Shown in pieces: positions 1 through 10,743 of a DNA stretch of 64,000 bases. The position numbers were made by a program, and so were the translations under genes. Location: positions 517,670-581,669 of the forward strand of contig JAUZSP010000003.1 in the NCBI GenBank assembly GCA_030949385.1. The letters run 5' to 3'. A model generated the notes under the pieces. It was given only the letters and a program-made list of their open reading frames with translations, did not search any database and had not been told where the DNA came from. Source of the stretch: Gammaproteobacteria bacterium (GTDB taxonomy: Bacteria; Pseudomonadota; Gammaproteobacteria; JAUZRS01). Each line of letters starts with the position of its first letter. The first letter of the stretch is position 1.

Positions 1-693
1 TTGTATTTAAGCCGTGTGCGGGGCGTTTCGGTGGAGAAGATTTACTACGCTGCTCTGGATATGAAGGAGAGCGTAGATGCGCCTGCACCGGTTTTGAATC
101 TGGCGGGTCTGCTGAAGATTGCCGATTGGGTTTCGGCTTTGGAGCGTTACGACCACGATGGGGATTACGGTCAATTTGCGGCGCTGTTGGGGGAGGGAAA
201 CGAGCAGTTGAAACAGGCGGCTTTTTTTGAGCGCACCACCAATCCGGTCAAGGCACGGGAGGCGCTTTCGGGTTGGCAGAGTCAAAAGGGGCGGATGGAG
301 CAGTGTTCTGCGATTGCGAAATTGTTTTTGCCGGAGTTGGAAAAGCGGGTGGCGTGGCATAAGGGCAAAAACCGTGCTGATTGGGAGCAGAGTTTGGCCT
401 ATGAATATCTGGAGAAAGAAGATTTTGTTCGGGCGACGATGTACGGTTTGGAGGGGGCGATCAGTTTGGCTTTGAGTCGTGTGCAGGGCAAGGATTTGAA
501 TGATTATTTGTCGCGTGAGGAGCAGCGCAAGACTTTAATGGAGTCGTTGAACGGCTTTAAAAAGTTGAATCGTGTGCGGAATGCGTTGGCGCATGGGGTG
601 AAGTCGGATGATAAAGACATTCGCAAAATGATTGCTGATGCGCTGACTTTGAAGGGCACGTTAAAAAGTCTGTTTAAGTCGGTTTTTGCTTAA
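1..693 (+). CDS. HEPN-domain CRISPR ancillary RNase (Csx1/Csx2-like), 3' part
   Basis: The reading frame is open to the left edge, so this is only the C-terminal ~230 residues. Near its end, at about residues 192-199, it carries RVRNALAHG, the R-N-x3-H motif that forms the catalytic centre of HEPN ribonucleases. In type III loci such domains sit behind an N-terminal CARF sensor and are activated by cyclic oligoadenylate made by Cas10; the CARF part would lie outside the window. The family is therefore inferred from the HEPN motif and the Cmr neighbours. The TTG at base 1 is probably not the true start. The gene stops 17 bp before the duplicated leader block of array 1. Confidence 0.72.
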   Translation: MYLSRVRGVSVEKIYYAALDMKESVDAPAPVLNLAGLLKIADWVSALERYDHDGDYGQFAALLGEGNEQLKQAAFFERTTNPVKAREALSGWQSQKGRMEQCSAIAKLFLPELEKRVAWHKGKNRADWEQSLAYEYLEKEDFVRATMYGLEGAISLALSRVQGKDLNDYLSREEQRKTLMESLNGFKKLNRVRNALAHGVKSDDKDIRKMIADALTLKGTLKSLFKSVFA

Positions 694-710
694 TAGCTGA
701 TGTTACGCCG

Positions 711-910
711 TGAGCATATTGTGTTGCGTTGGGCATAAAATGCTTTACATTTTCAAGAACAGGGCGAATAATAGCGTCGGTTCTTGCAGCTCGGCGAGAG
801 GTTAACTAAGGGGTTTAGGCCATGAAAAAGCAGTTAACTTTTCAAAAACTTTTATTTCCTAAGACCCCCTTTGTAAGCTATTGTTTTCAAAGAGGAATTA
901 GAGCCGAGGG
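711..910 (+). promoter_or_regulatory. Leader of CRISPR array 1, with a cas2 3'-end remnant
   Basis: This ~200-bp block is nearly identical to 16258-16460, the leader of array 2. Its first ~28 bp match the last codons and stop of the second cas2 gene (16258-16288) apart from two substitutions and a 3-bp deletion, although no cas2 gene is present here. That shows this leader was copied from the cas2-array 2 junction. Leader-adjacent repeats are the usual integration site, and the leader normally holds the array promoter. Confidence 0.85.
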
Positions 911-1388
911 GTTTGAAACATTGCCCTGATGAAGAAGGGATTAAGACGATCACTGACCGTAGCTATCATGGGTTTGAAACATTGCCCTGATGAAGAAGGG
1001 ATTAAGACCATCAGTAACGCATCAAGTTTAATGTTTGAAACATTGCCCTGATGAAGAAGGGATTAAGACCGCCCCTATGGATCTCACGTTTGAAACATTG
1101 CCCTGATGAAGAAGGGATTAAGACTGACTATCTGCAATATCGTTTGAAACATTGCCCTGATGAAGAAGGGATTAAGACGCATTACTCCAGCCTATACTAA
1201 ACGTCTGTACAATGACGTTTGAAACATTGCCCTGATGAAGAAGGGATTAAGACGACGAAGTGACTCATGCGCTCCCTCAGAGGTTTGAAACATTGCCCTG
1301 ATGAAGAAGGGATTAAGACATACAGCTTCGATAACGCCTACATCGTCACTAGTTTGAAACATTGCCCTGATGAAGAAGGGATTAAGAC
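911..1388 (+). CRISPR. CRISPR array 1: 8 repeats, 7 irregular short spacers
   Basis: There are eight identical 37-nt repeats beginning GTTTGAAACATTGCC and ending GGGATTAAGAC, at 911, 972, 1033, 1088, 1142, 1217, 1283 and 1352. The repeat can form a short CCCT/AGGG hairpin around GATGAAGA. Spacer lengths from the leader end are 24, 24, 18, 17, 38, 29 and 32 nt. Array 2 uses the same repeat but has spacers of 34-40 nt, so the short spacers here are abnormal. Transcription is expected rightwards from the leader, with processing by the Cas6 encoded at 2546. Confidence 0.97.
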
Positions 1389-1546
1389 GTAGGGGCGGAA
1401 TATTTTCCGCCCCTGTGCAGAAATAGCCTCAATTAAATGAGGATGCGAGGGGGGTTGGTTTTGCCTCTTGTGAAAAAAGCCCCTGTTTAGGGGCTTTTTT
1501 TGTGGGTAAAAAAACAGGGCGCATATGGAATGCGCCCCTACGAAAG
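1389..1546 (+). repeat. Array 1 trailer, duplicated behind array 2
   Basis: About 158 bp directly after the last repeat is identical to 17078-17235. It contains a perfect 9-bp hairpin (GGGGCGGAA at 1392-1400 with TTCCGCCCC at 1405-1413), a rho-independent terminator, and a palindrome GGGCGCAT/ATGCGCCC at 1517-1537. With the shared leader it shows that leader, array and trailer were duplicated as one unit. Confidence 0.9.
1478..1501 (+). terminator. Rho-independent terminator of CRISPR array 1
   Basis: A GCCCC/GGGGC stem with a short loop is followed by a run of seven T. It lies ~90 bp behind the last repeat and is identical to the element behind array 2. It would end the pre-crRNA transcript. 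Confidence 0.8.
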
Positions 1547-1694
1547 GGGGGTTATCGCTTTGTTTTGTAGGGGTTGAATCCATTTCAACCCTGTTGCTGA
1601 AAGAAAATCTCCCCTAGCCCCTCTTTGTCAAAGAGGGGAAACCAGATCGTATTGTTTGAATTTTGTGGTGATTGAATTCACGATGGTGGTTGGT

Positions 1695-1802
1695 CTTGGG
1701 GGATTTGCTCTTGTGTGTTTTTGGCGCATTGCCCTTTGGTTAATGCGCCCTACGGTGCTTTTTTTTGTGGGTAAAAAAACAGGGCGCATATGGAATGCGC
1801 CC
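1695..1802. repeat. Two dispersed REP-like palindromes
   Basis: The first palindrome, GGCGCATT...AATGCGCC (1723-1749), recurs at 13330-13356 and 17375-17401, and with changes at 12372-12398. The second, GGGCGCAT...ATGCGCCC (1782-1802), recurs at 1517, 13275 and 17206. The elements occur only between genes and usually end in the string GCGCCCCTAC or GCGCCCTAC. They look like REP elements. A REP-associated transposase gene lies at 59188, but its flanking palindromes have another sequence, so a link is unproven. Confidence 0.75.
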
Positions 1803-1848
1803 CTACGAAAGGGGGTATCGCTTTTTTTATCAGGGACAAAACATAAGA

Positions 1849-1890
1849 CAAGCTTGCCAAATCCATACGTCTCATAAACATCTCTATACT
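1849..1890 (+). promoter_or_regulatory. Candidate promoter with CAAGCTTG palindrome (site 1)
   Basis: The 8-bp palindrome CAAGCTTG (1849-1856) lies upstream of a TATACT -10-like box (1885-1890). The palindrome centre is 32.5 bp from the first base of the box. The same arrangement occurs at 12460, 13375 and 14009, each before a small-peptide gene or the radical SAM gene. A shared activator or sigma factor site is inferred. Confidence 0.5.
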
Positions 1891-1920
1891 TCACTCATCG
1901 AACAACGAGGAGAAAAAAAG

Positions 1921-2013
1921 ATGAGTTTTTTGAAATTAAACAGCAGCGATTGGTTCTCTCCCTTATTGACAGAGGTGGATGAAATAACCGGCAAGCTTTC
2001 GGAAGCACTTTAA
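1921..2013 (+). CDS. Small protein, 30 aa
   Basis: An ATG preceded by AGGAGA opens a 30-codon frame starting MSFLKLNSSDWF and ending GKLSEAL. The N-terminal half is mildly hydrophobic, the C-terminal half acidic and amphipathic. I do not recognise a family. The good ribosome binding site, the CAAGCTTG promoter 65 bp upstream and the neighbouring small genes support it as coding. It probably shares a transcript with the 58-aa peptide gene at 2101. Confidence 0.5.
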   Translation: MSFLKLNSSDWFSPLLTEVDEITGKLSEAL

Positions 2014-2100
2014 GGCCTGACGTTGGGGTATCTTAGCGACTGACAAGCAGGGCACTATTTTTGATTTAATGCGTTTTAATGTTTATGAATGGGGTAAAAA

Positions 2101-2277
2101 ATGTCTAATGATATGCGTGATACGGTGAAAAGAGGCGCGAAAGCGGTGAGTGCGGGCAACAGTGCTCGGATGGTGACGGCTGCGGCAGCAACGGCAGTTG
2201 GGGTGACGGTGGCGGCTCCGGCGTTGGTTGCAGTGGGTGTGGTGACGGGCTTGTTTAGCTTTTTCGGCGACGACTGA
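2101..2277 (+). CDS. Small hydrophobic Ala/Val/Gly-rich protein, 58 aa
   Basis: The 58-aa product has a basic N-terminal helix (residues ~5-25, VKRGAKAVSAGN), a ~30-residue Ala/Val/Gly-rich stretch with a central APAL kink, and a C-terminal FSFFGDD. It is clearly paralogous to the 60-aa product at 13444-13626: KAVSAGN, VTVAAPAL and AVGVV are shared, and the DNA is similar too. The two copies bracket the cas6-cmr operon. The hydrophobic part could span or insert in a membrane. Function is unknown; a membrane-active peptide or a substrate of the radical SAM enzyme are possibilities. Confidence 0.68.
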   Translation: MSNDMRDTVKRGAKAVSAGNSARMVTAAAATAVGVTVAAPALVAVGVVTGLFSFFGDD

Positions 2278-2339
2278 GATCGTTGTGTTTCGTTGCCCTT
2301 TGCAGGGCTCTGTTTAATCTAAAAAATAAGGAGGCTGGT

Positions 2340-2381
2340 ATGTTGGATTTTGTGAAAGAAATCGTCATTATTTTCAGATAA
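2340..2381 (+). CDS. Possible 13-aa peptide
   Basis: A near-perfect Shine-Dalgarno AAGGAGG lies 6 nt before ATG, followed by 13 codons encoding MLDFVKEIVIIFR. The composition (hydrophobic core, basic end) resembles the 18-aa ORF at 13846 (shared EI/KIVI character). Each follows a copy of the 58/60-aa peptide gene. So short a frame can occur by chance; the strong ribosome binding site is the main argument. Alternatively it is a leader peptide of the cas operon. Confidence 0.35.
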   Translation: MLDFVKEIVIIFR

Positions 2382-2446
2382 TGAGTGCGCCTATCTGGCC
2401 TAATACCGCTATTTTAGGGCGTTGGTTGGAGAGGGCGTTTGTATCT

Positions 2447-2473
2447 GACAAATGTTGTTTTTTAAGATTTGTC
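2447..2473. promoter_or_regulatory. Inverted repeat upstream of cas6
   Basis: GACAAAT (2447-2453) and ATTTGTC (2467-2473) form a perfect 7-bp inverted repeat with a 13-bp AT-rich spacer, 73 bp before the cas6 start. It is a candidate operator for the cas6-cmr operon. No matching regulator gene is seen nearby. Confidence 0.35.
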
Positions 2474-2545
2474 CAATAAATTATCCTTTTAAATACTGGT
2501 TGGCTGGGGTAGGCTGCTGTGCATTGTTTAACCACGGAGTGTGAT

Positions 2546-3496
2546 ATGTCTTTATCAAGCGCGTTATCAGAGCCCACATTGCCGTTGGCGCAGTACCGTG
2601 TGACGCTGCGTGCTTTGGAACGTATCTGTTTGCCGGATTACAGCGGCTCAGCGTGGCGCGGGGTGCTGGGTCATGCTTTGAAACGCTTGGCCTGTGTGAC
2701 CAAACAGAAAAATTGCGCTGATTGTCTGTTGTATCGGGGCTGTGTTTACAGTTATCTGTTTGAAACTCCGCCACCCTTAAACAGCGAAAAAATGCGTAAT
2801 TACGTGGCCGCACCGCACCCTTATTTGCTGGTACCCAACGAGACAAAAGAGATTCAAGTCAATGAAACGTACTGCTTGGAATTGACTCTGTTTGGTCACG
2901 GTAATCGTCATTTAGCTTACCTTATTCAGACCTTGAAAATGGCCGGTGAGCGCGGAATTGGGCGTAATAATGGGCGCTTTCAACTCTGCTCGGTGGAGCA
3001 ACGGGTGGCTGCTGATGAACATCAATGTATTTATACCGAGGGGCAGGCGTTGCAGCCGTTGCCGCTGTTTTGTGCGCCGCTGCCAAAGCCGCCAGAGCGG
3101 GTGACGGTGCGTTTGCATACGCCTTTGCGGTTGCGTTCGGAGGGCAAAAACATTCGTCCTGAGCGATTTGAGTTTGGCCATTTTTTTTCCAGTTTGTTGC
3201 GTCGTCTTTCCTTGCTGAGTTATTTTCACAGCGATGAACCGCTGGAGACGGATTTTGTGCGTTTGAATGCGCTGGCTCAATCGGTGCGTTTGTTGGCACC
3301 TGAGCTGCGCTGGCAGGAGTGGCGGCGTTACTCTAATCGGCAGCGTTGTTTTATTCCAATGGGTGGCATTGTGGGTTCTTTTGAGCTGCACAGTTCGGAG
3401 TTGGCGCTGCTTTGGCCCTATTTATGGCTGGGGCAGAAGACCCACACGGGCAAAGGCAGCAGTATGGGATTGGGGCGTTATTCTTTAAGCCTTTAA
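2546..3496 (+). CDS. cas6: CRISPR pre-crRNA endoribonuclease Cas6
   Basis: The ~316-aa protein has the layout of the Cas6 RAMP family found with type III systems. It has an N-terminal block YSGSAWRGVLGHALK, a cysteine cluster CADCLLYRGC, the PHPYLL block, GERGIGRNNGRF in the middle, and a Gly-rich C-terminal part TGKGSSMGLGRY typical of RAMP glycine loops. Cas6 cuts within each repeat and leaves an 8-nt 5' tag on crRNAs, here for both arrays. The ATG at 2546 has GGAG 6 nt upstream and fits the family better than an upstream alternative at 2519. It opens the effector operon, followed 44 bp later by the NE0113 gene. Confidence 0.9.
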   Translation: MSLSSALSEPTLPLAQYRVTLRALERICLPDYSGSAWRGVLGHALKRLACVTKQKNCADCLLYRGCVYSYLFETPPPLNSEKMRNYVAAPHPYLLVPNETKEIQVNETYCLELTLFGHGNRHLAYLIQTLKMAGERGIGRNNGRFQLCSVEQRVAADEHQCIYTEGQALQPLPLFCAPLPKPPERVTVRLHTPLRLRSEGKNIRPERFEFGHFFSSLLRRLSLLSYFHSDEPLETDFVRLNALAQSVRLLAPELRWQEWRRYSNRQRCFIPMGGIVGSFELHSSELALLWPYLWLGQKTHTGKGSSMGLGRYSLSL

Positions 3497-3540
3497 TTTT
3501 TTGCAGTGAAATATCATTGAGCATGAGCGGAGAGAAAAAC

Positions 3541-4695
3541 ATGAAAAATATTTTGGTGTGTGTGTCGGGTTTATCCCCGCAGATTGTGACTGAGACGTTG
3601 TACGCTTTGGCGATGGATAAAAATGATCCCGTGGTGGTGGATGAGGTGCATATTTTGACCACAGTAACGGGTAAGAAGAAAATTGAAGAACTATTATTGA
3701 CTCCAAAAACAGGGCAGTTTTTCCAGTTGTGTGATCAGTATCCCCAGTTGGTGGCGGATAACATCTGTTTTAATGCTGAAACGATCCATGTGATTAGCGA
3801 TAAAGAGGGCAATGATCTGGATGACATTCGTACCATTGAGGATAACGGTCGTTTGGCAGATGAGACGGTGGATTTGATGCGTAGATTGACGGCAGAGACG
3901 AAAGACGGTCAGCCGCTTAATCGCATTCATGCTTCCATTGCAGGTGGGCGTAAAACGATGGGCTTTTTTCTCGGTCATGCGATGACCTTGTTTGCGCATC
4001 GTGATGATCGTTTGTCGCATGTTTTGGTGACGAAAGGTTTTGAAAGTCATCGTGAATTCTTTTTCCCTCCGATTGAAAATAAAACCCTTGAGTCAAAAGA
4101 TTTTCAAACCAATGAGGTGGAGATTATAGAAACTCGTGATGCGGAGGTTATGTTGGCAGACATTCCTTTTGTACGATTGCGAGGGGCGGTGATGAAAAAA
4201 TCGGGGTCGGTGTTTGGAAAGAAGATGGGCTATGAAGAGACGGTTCAAGTGGCGCAGGCCGACTTTGACGCGGTGGACATCAAGTTTGATTGGGATAAAA
4301 AAGAGGTTTTTTTGTCTGGCAAAAAGGTCGAAATGAAACCGATTGATTTCACTTTTTATTACTGGTTGTCGAAAAGAAAAAAGAACGGTGTTGCATGTGA
4401 GTGGCGTGAGCATGGTGCGGAAGACATTGAATTTTTAGATGCTGTTTATGCAAATCTTAAATCAAGTGATACTTATGTTTCAGATGAGCTGTGTGAAACA
4501 AAAGTTGATAAGCGTAACTTGCGTGAAAAAGTTAAGCTTGTTGTGATTAAAAGTAAGAGTTTTGAACAGCGAAAAAATGGCATTAAAACCGCAGTTGAGA
4601 AGGTGCTCGGTTTGAATGGTGCGGCTCCGTATGTGATTGGTGATTTTGGCTTGACCGTTGAGCCGAATAACATTGATCTGGGTAATGGACTTTAA
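3541..4695 (+). CDS. NE0113 (TIGR02584) family CARF-type CRISPR protein
   Basis: The 384-aa product starts with MKNILVCVSGLSPQIVTETL and continues with VHILTTVTGKKK, the IHVISDKEGN block, DDIRTIEDN and IHASIAGGRKTMGF. These are the conserved blocks of the Cas_NE0113 family, whose Rossmann-like domain belongs with CARF sensors. Residues ~245-300 look like a winged-helix segment. Members are annotated as Csm6-like or ring nucleases, so binding or degrading cyclic oligoadenylate is the likely job. This would tune the HEPN RNase encoded at the left edge. I see no HEPN R-x4-6-H motif here. The ATG at 3541 follows GGAGAG; in-frame upstream starts would overlap cas6. Confidence 0.82.
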   Translation: MKNILVCVSGLSPQIVTETLYALAMDKNDPVVVDEVHILTTVTGKKKIEELLLTPKTGQFFQLCDQYPQLVADNICFNAETIHVISDKEGNDLDDIRTIEDNGRLADETVDLMRRLTAETKDGQPLNRIHASIAGGRKTMGFFLGHAMTLFAHRDDRLSHVLVTKGFESHREFFFPPIENKTLESKDFQTNEVEIIETRDAEVMLADIPFVRLRGAVMKKSGSVFGKKMGYEETVQVAQADFDAVDIKFDWDKKEVFLSGKKVEMKPIDFTFYYWLSKRKKNGVACEWREHGAEDIEFLDAVYANLKSSDTYVSDELCETKVDKRNLREKVKLVVIKSKSFEQRKNGIKTAVEKVLGLNGAAPYVIGDFGLTVEPNNIDLGNGL

Positions 4696-4706
4696 GGGGC
4701 GTGAGT

Positions 4707-5786
4707 ATGGGTAAAGAAAAAATGGTCACTCGACAGTACACGGTTCGTTTCAACACCCCAGCTTTTTTAGGCAATGCCGAACAAAATGGCCAGTGGCGCA
4801 CGCCGCCGTTTAAGGCCGCCTTGCGCCAGTGGTGGCGGGTGGCGGTAGCGAAAAAATTTAACTATCAGCACAAAGAGATCCGTGAAGAAGAAGGGCGGTT
4901 GTTTGGCCACGCTTGGCTTGAATCGGATAAAGATACTAAAGGGAAAAAAGTATCTGGGCGTAAAAGTTTAGTTCGAATCCGTTTGGATAAATGGGATGCT
5001 GGGAAGATGACGGAGTGGGGGAAAGACCCGAAAATTTCTCACCCAGAGGTTACAAATTCTTTAGGTGGGCATCTTTATTTAGGTTATGGCGCTCTGTCTT
5101 ATAAAAAAGGTTCGACTTTTTTAGGCTCAAAAGAGGGTGCTCGAAAAGCCATAAAGGCGGAGTGTAGATGCACTTTAAACATTGCCGCGCCTGAAAAACA
5201 CATAAAAGACATTGAGGTTGCAATGCAGCTCTTTCACGCTTATGGAACCTTGGGCGGTCGTAGCCGAAATGGTTGGGGGTCTGTAGACATTGAAGGCCAC
5301 AATACGCAGTCTTATGCTGAATTAACCCAGATTTTTTCAGCCGATAAAACCTTGGCTTGGTGTTTAGAACGAGAGTGGGCATCGGCTATTGGGCAAGATG
5401 AAAAAGGCGCGTTTGTTTGGCGCACGGATTCTGTTAAGTCATGGGAGGGTTTAATGACCCAATTGGCCAAACTAAAGATTGGGGTGCGTACAGAGTTTAA
5501 ATTTACGACAGGTAAAGGTGCGCATTCGCCCGAGTTACGCCATTGGCTAAGTTACCCTGTGACACATCATTCCGTTAGCTCTTGGGAAAAAAATGGGCGT
5601 TTACCCAACAGTTTGCGCTTCAAAGTACGACGGGATGAAAACAAGAAATTTTATGGTGTTATTTTCCACATGCCCTGCCTGCCTCCGGCTGATTTTAAGC
5701 CTGATAAAGATACGCTGATCTCACTTTGGCAAAGCGTGCATGGGTTTTTGGATCAACAAGATAATTTACGCAGGATTGATGTATGA
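4707..5786 (+). CDS. cmr1: Type III-B RAMP protein Cmr1
   Basis: The ~359-aa product begins with the Cmr1 signature: FNTPAFLGNA, then WRTPPFKAALRQWWRVA near residues 30-50. A Gly-rich RAMP loop, GTLGGRSRNGWGS, sits near residue 180. In Cmr complexes Cmr1 caps the crRNA 3' end with Cmr6 and helps capture target RNA. The ATG at 4707 is preceded by AAGGGG; a GTG two codons upstream (4701) is the alternative. It follows the NE0113 gene by 11 bp, and its stop overlaps the cmr2 start by 4 bp, so the operon is translationally coupled. Confidence 0.92.
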   Translation: MGKEKMVTRQYTVRFNTPAFLGNAEQNGQWRTPPFKAALRQWWRVAVAKKFNYQHKEIREEEGRLFGHAWLESDKDTKGKKVSGRKSLVRIRLDKWDAGKMTEWGKDPKISHPEVTNSLGGHLYLGYGALSYKKGSTFLGSKEGARKAIKAECRCTLNIAAPEKHIKDIEVAMQLFHAYGTLGGRSRNGWGSVDIEGHNTQSYAELTQIFSADKTLAWCLEREWASAIGQDEKGAFVWRTDSVKSWEGLMTQLAKLKIGVRTEFKFTTGKGAHSPELRHWLSYPVTHHSVSSWEKNGRLPNSLRFKVRRDENKKFYGVIFHMPCLPPADFKPDKDTLISLWQSVHGFLDQQDNLRRIDV

Positions 5787-8709
5787 GTGATTTATGGAAA
5801 ACAAAATTAAAAGCGCGGCTGCACGAACCCTTTACCGAGCCGCTGACGAAGGTATTGAAATTGGACGGAGCCAATGAAGATGCCATTGATTACGCCGAAA
5901 AGTGGGCCGTAGCTGCTGATCGTCCCCAATGGCTCAAAGCGCCTTGGACAGAGTTGAACTGGAACGAAGAGCCCCATTTACTGCACCCCTTGAGTGGAGA
6001 TGAACTGGATCTGAGCGAGCTGGGTTTTGCCAGCTGTGATGAAAAAAGCGTGACCAACGCGGTGGTGGAACACGTTAAAAAATTGACCAAAGGTGTGGAC
6101 GGCGATGCACACAAAAGTCACTTGGCGCTGTGGCGTTTTAGCTCCGACCTCTTTTCTGTTGAGGATCCGGCGGCGCAAAAATTAGCCGCACTGTGGCGCA
6201 TGACCCCTTCCGATGGTCGAGTGCCCGATCACAGCGTGGCGGATCACAGCGACCTTACGTCCGCTTTTGCTGGTGCGTTTAACCAAGATTCAGAAGGAGG
6301 GGCAGCCCTGCTGGCCCTGGCCATCGGACCGGTGCAGTCTTTTATTGCCGCTGCTCGCTCCACCTCTGATTTATGGGCAGGGTCGCACCTGTTGGCGCGA
6401 CTCTCTTGGGAGACGATGAAACCAGTGGTTAAAGCACTGGGGCCTGATGCCATTTTGTTCCCGCGTCTGCGCGGAGTGCCTTTGGTCGATCTCTGGTTGC
6501 GCGATGAGTGTGACTTGCCTGCTGAGTGGTTTGAGTCCTGTGACTGGCAGCAAGAGTCGAATGATTCTAATCCGCTCTTTTCCGCCGCCTTGCCGAACCG
6601 TTTTGTGGCGGTGGTGCCAGCGGATCAGGCAAAAGCACTGGCAGAAGAGTGCGAAACGCATGTGCGCCAGTGGTTGCAGGACAAAGGCAAAAAGGTGGTG
6701 GATCGTCTGCTGAAAGAGGTGGATGAGAGGCAAGATGAGTCTCTTTATTGTTATCAGCAGATGCGCGAACAGTTGGCGGGTTTCCCCGAAGTGCATTGGT
6801 CGGCGGTGCCTTTTTCACTGATTAAAGTACAAGATAAAGCGCGGCAAACGGATCTGGATACGAAGCCGTTGCAGACCAGCATGGCTCCGCTGTTTGGGGT
6901 TGCTGAGAATGAAGAGAGTGGGTTTTTAGATACAGAGGTGTGGCAAACCCTGAAAAAAGAGATGGTCTGGAAAGACGGCAGCTCCTTTATTGTTCCCACC
7001 CCTGGGGTGCTTTATCCGGCGGTGTTTGATCTGGCTGAGCGGGTGTTGGCCTCGGCCAAATCCCTGCGTCAATTTGATCAGTTGGAGCAAAAAGGCTGGC
7101 GCTGTTCTTTGAGTGGTGAGGGAGAGTGGTTGACCACCGACAAGACGCAGTTGAAAAAATCCTATCGCCAACAAGAGAATACCTTATGGGCAAAGATTGC
7201 TAAAGAACGCCCCGCTTGGGCAAAAAAAGGCGAACACCTCGCGGCGCTGCCCGCGCTGAAACGGCTCTGGCCGACGCTGTTTGCCGAAGAGGTGGGGCGG
7301 GTTTTGAGGCGTAAAACCGTTGATCGTTATGTGGTCTCCACCCACAGCATGGCGCTGGTGCATCAACTGGATCGCTGGTTGGAGCTGCCGGGTTTGCCGC
7401 CAACAGCGTTTCAACGCGCCTGTGAGGAGCATGGACCTGCAACGGGCATTGCTCTGCCAAAACGTTTAGTGGAGCGTCATCGCAGTGGCGGTAAATTAAA
7501 ACAGGCCAAGCAGTTGCTGGGTTTGTTGGAATTGGCCTCGGAGTCTGATGAGGCGAACACAGCCGAAGAGATTCGAACGGTGGTGGCGGATACCTTGGGC
7601 GAGGCGCTGGACAGTGGCGTTCGTCAGGAGACCTATTACAGCCTGTTGCTGATGGACGGTGATCGCATGGGCAAAATTCTCTCAGGGGATGAGCAGCACA
7701 GCATGACTTATGCTGAGAGTTTTCATCGTTCAATGAAAGAGGGTTTTAATGCCGAGGTAAAAAAGAATCAGTCCTTAAAAAAATATGCAGAACAAAAACG
7801 GGCGGTCTCTCCCAGTCGGCACATGGCCATTTCAGGCGCATTGAATGATTTTTCACAGAAAATCGTGCGTTATGTGGTGGAGGAGGAGCATCTGGGTAAG
7901 CTGATCTACGCGGGTGGCGATGATGTGTTGGCGATGTTGCCGGTGGCGGATCTGTTGCCTGCGGCGGATCGGCTCAGGCAAGCCTATTCGGGGATCGCTG
8001 AAGGTGAGCAAACAGAAGATTCGCAACTCAAAGGTTTGATCCTCGACAGCGGCTTTGCCCTATTAGACGGCGTGCTCTATCGAACCATGGGTTCCACCGC
8101 CACGGTCAGTGCGGGGCTGGTGGTGGTGCATCATCAAGCGCCGTTGCAGCAGGCCATGACGGTGTTGCATTCGGCGGAGACGGCGGCGAAAAAGGCAGGG
8201 CGGAACTGTTTTCATCTGAAGATCATCAAGCGTTCCGGCAACTTACTGCAATTGACTTTACCTTGGGGGGCGGTGACGCAAGCCTCTTATGCCCTGCATC
8301 CGCTGAAACTGCTGCTGCGACTCTGTGCCTATCTGCGCGATGAGGCGGTCTCACGGCGAGCGGTGTTTCACAGCTTGGCGTGGATGAAAGATCTGCCCGA
8401 ACCGCAGGGCGATGCGGAGATGTTAGCGACTCTGTTGGCCTATCAACTTAAACGGCAAGCCGGTGATAAAAAATCGGTCAGTGATTATCACAATTTGGAC
8501 GGCTTGGCGCAGGATTTGGCACGTTTGGCTGCCTGTTACAACGATATTGCAGCGCAGACAAAGAAGCTCGTTGGAATAAAACCTGAGGCTCGAAAAGAGA
8601 AGAAAAAACGTACTTTGGGGCTGGCGTATCTGGCCAACTTTATGGCGGTAGCGGAATTTTTAGCCCGTGAAGGGCGAGGCAAAGACGATGCAAACAGAGG
8701 AGCAGAGGC

Positions 8710-8713
<4 letters not shown>
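5783..8713 (+). CDS. cmr2: Cas10/Cmr2, cyclase subunit of the type III-B complex
   Basis: At 976 aa this is the large Cas10 subunit. It shows GPVQSFIAAARST near residue 182, the first palm block LLMDGDRMGKIL near 622, and the second palm motif YAGGDDVLAML with GGDD at residues 711-714. GGDD is the cyclase centre that turns ATP into cyclic oligoadenylate upon target RNA binding. The N-terminal HD position reads LHEP (residues 13-16) where active HD-domain Cmr2 proteins usually have LHDP, so DNase activity is doubtful. The start overlaps the cmr1 stop, and the end overlaps cmr3 by 4 bp. Confidence 0.95.
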
Positions 8714-10739
<2,026 letters not shown>

Positions 10740-10743
10740 GACG

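Noticed and set aside
1338-1583. 81-aa frame antisense to the array 1 end and trailer
   Set aside because: Covers a repeat, hairpins and a terminator; not coding.
2041-2080. Fifth CAAGCTTG-type promoter before the 58-aa peptide
   Set aside because: Only half of the palindrome (CAAGC at 2044) is present and the distances to TTTAAT boxes (17.5 or 27.5 bp) do not fit the other four.
4970-4982. GTTCGAATCC string resembling a tRNA T arm
   Set aside because: It is inside cmr1 and no cloverleaf arms surround it.
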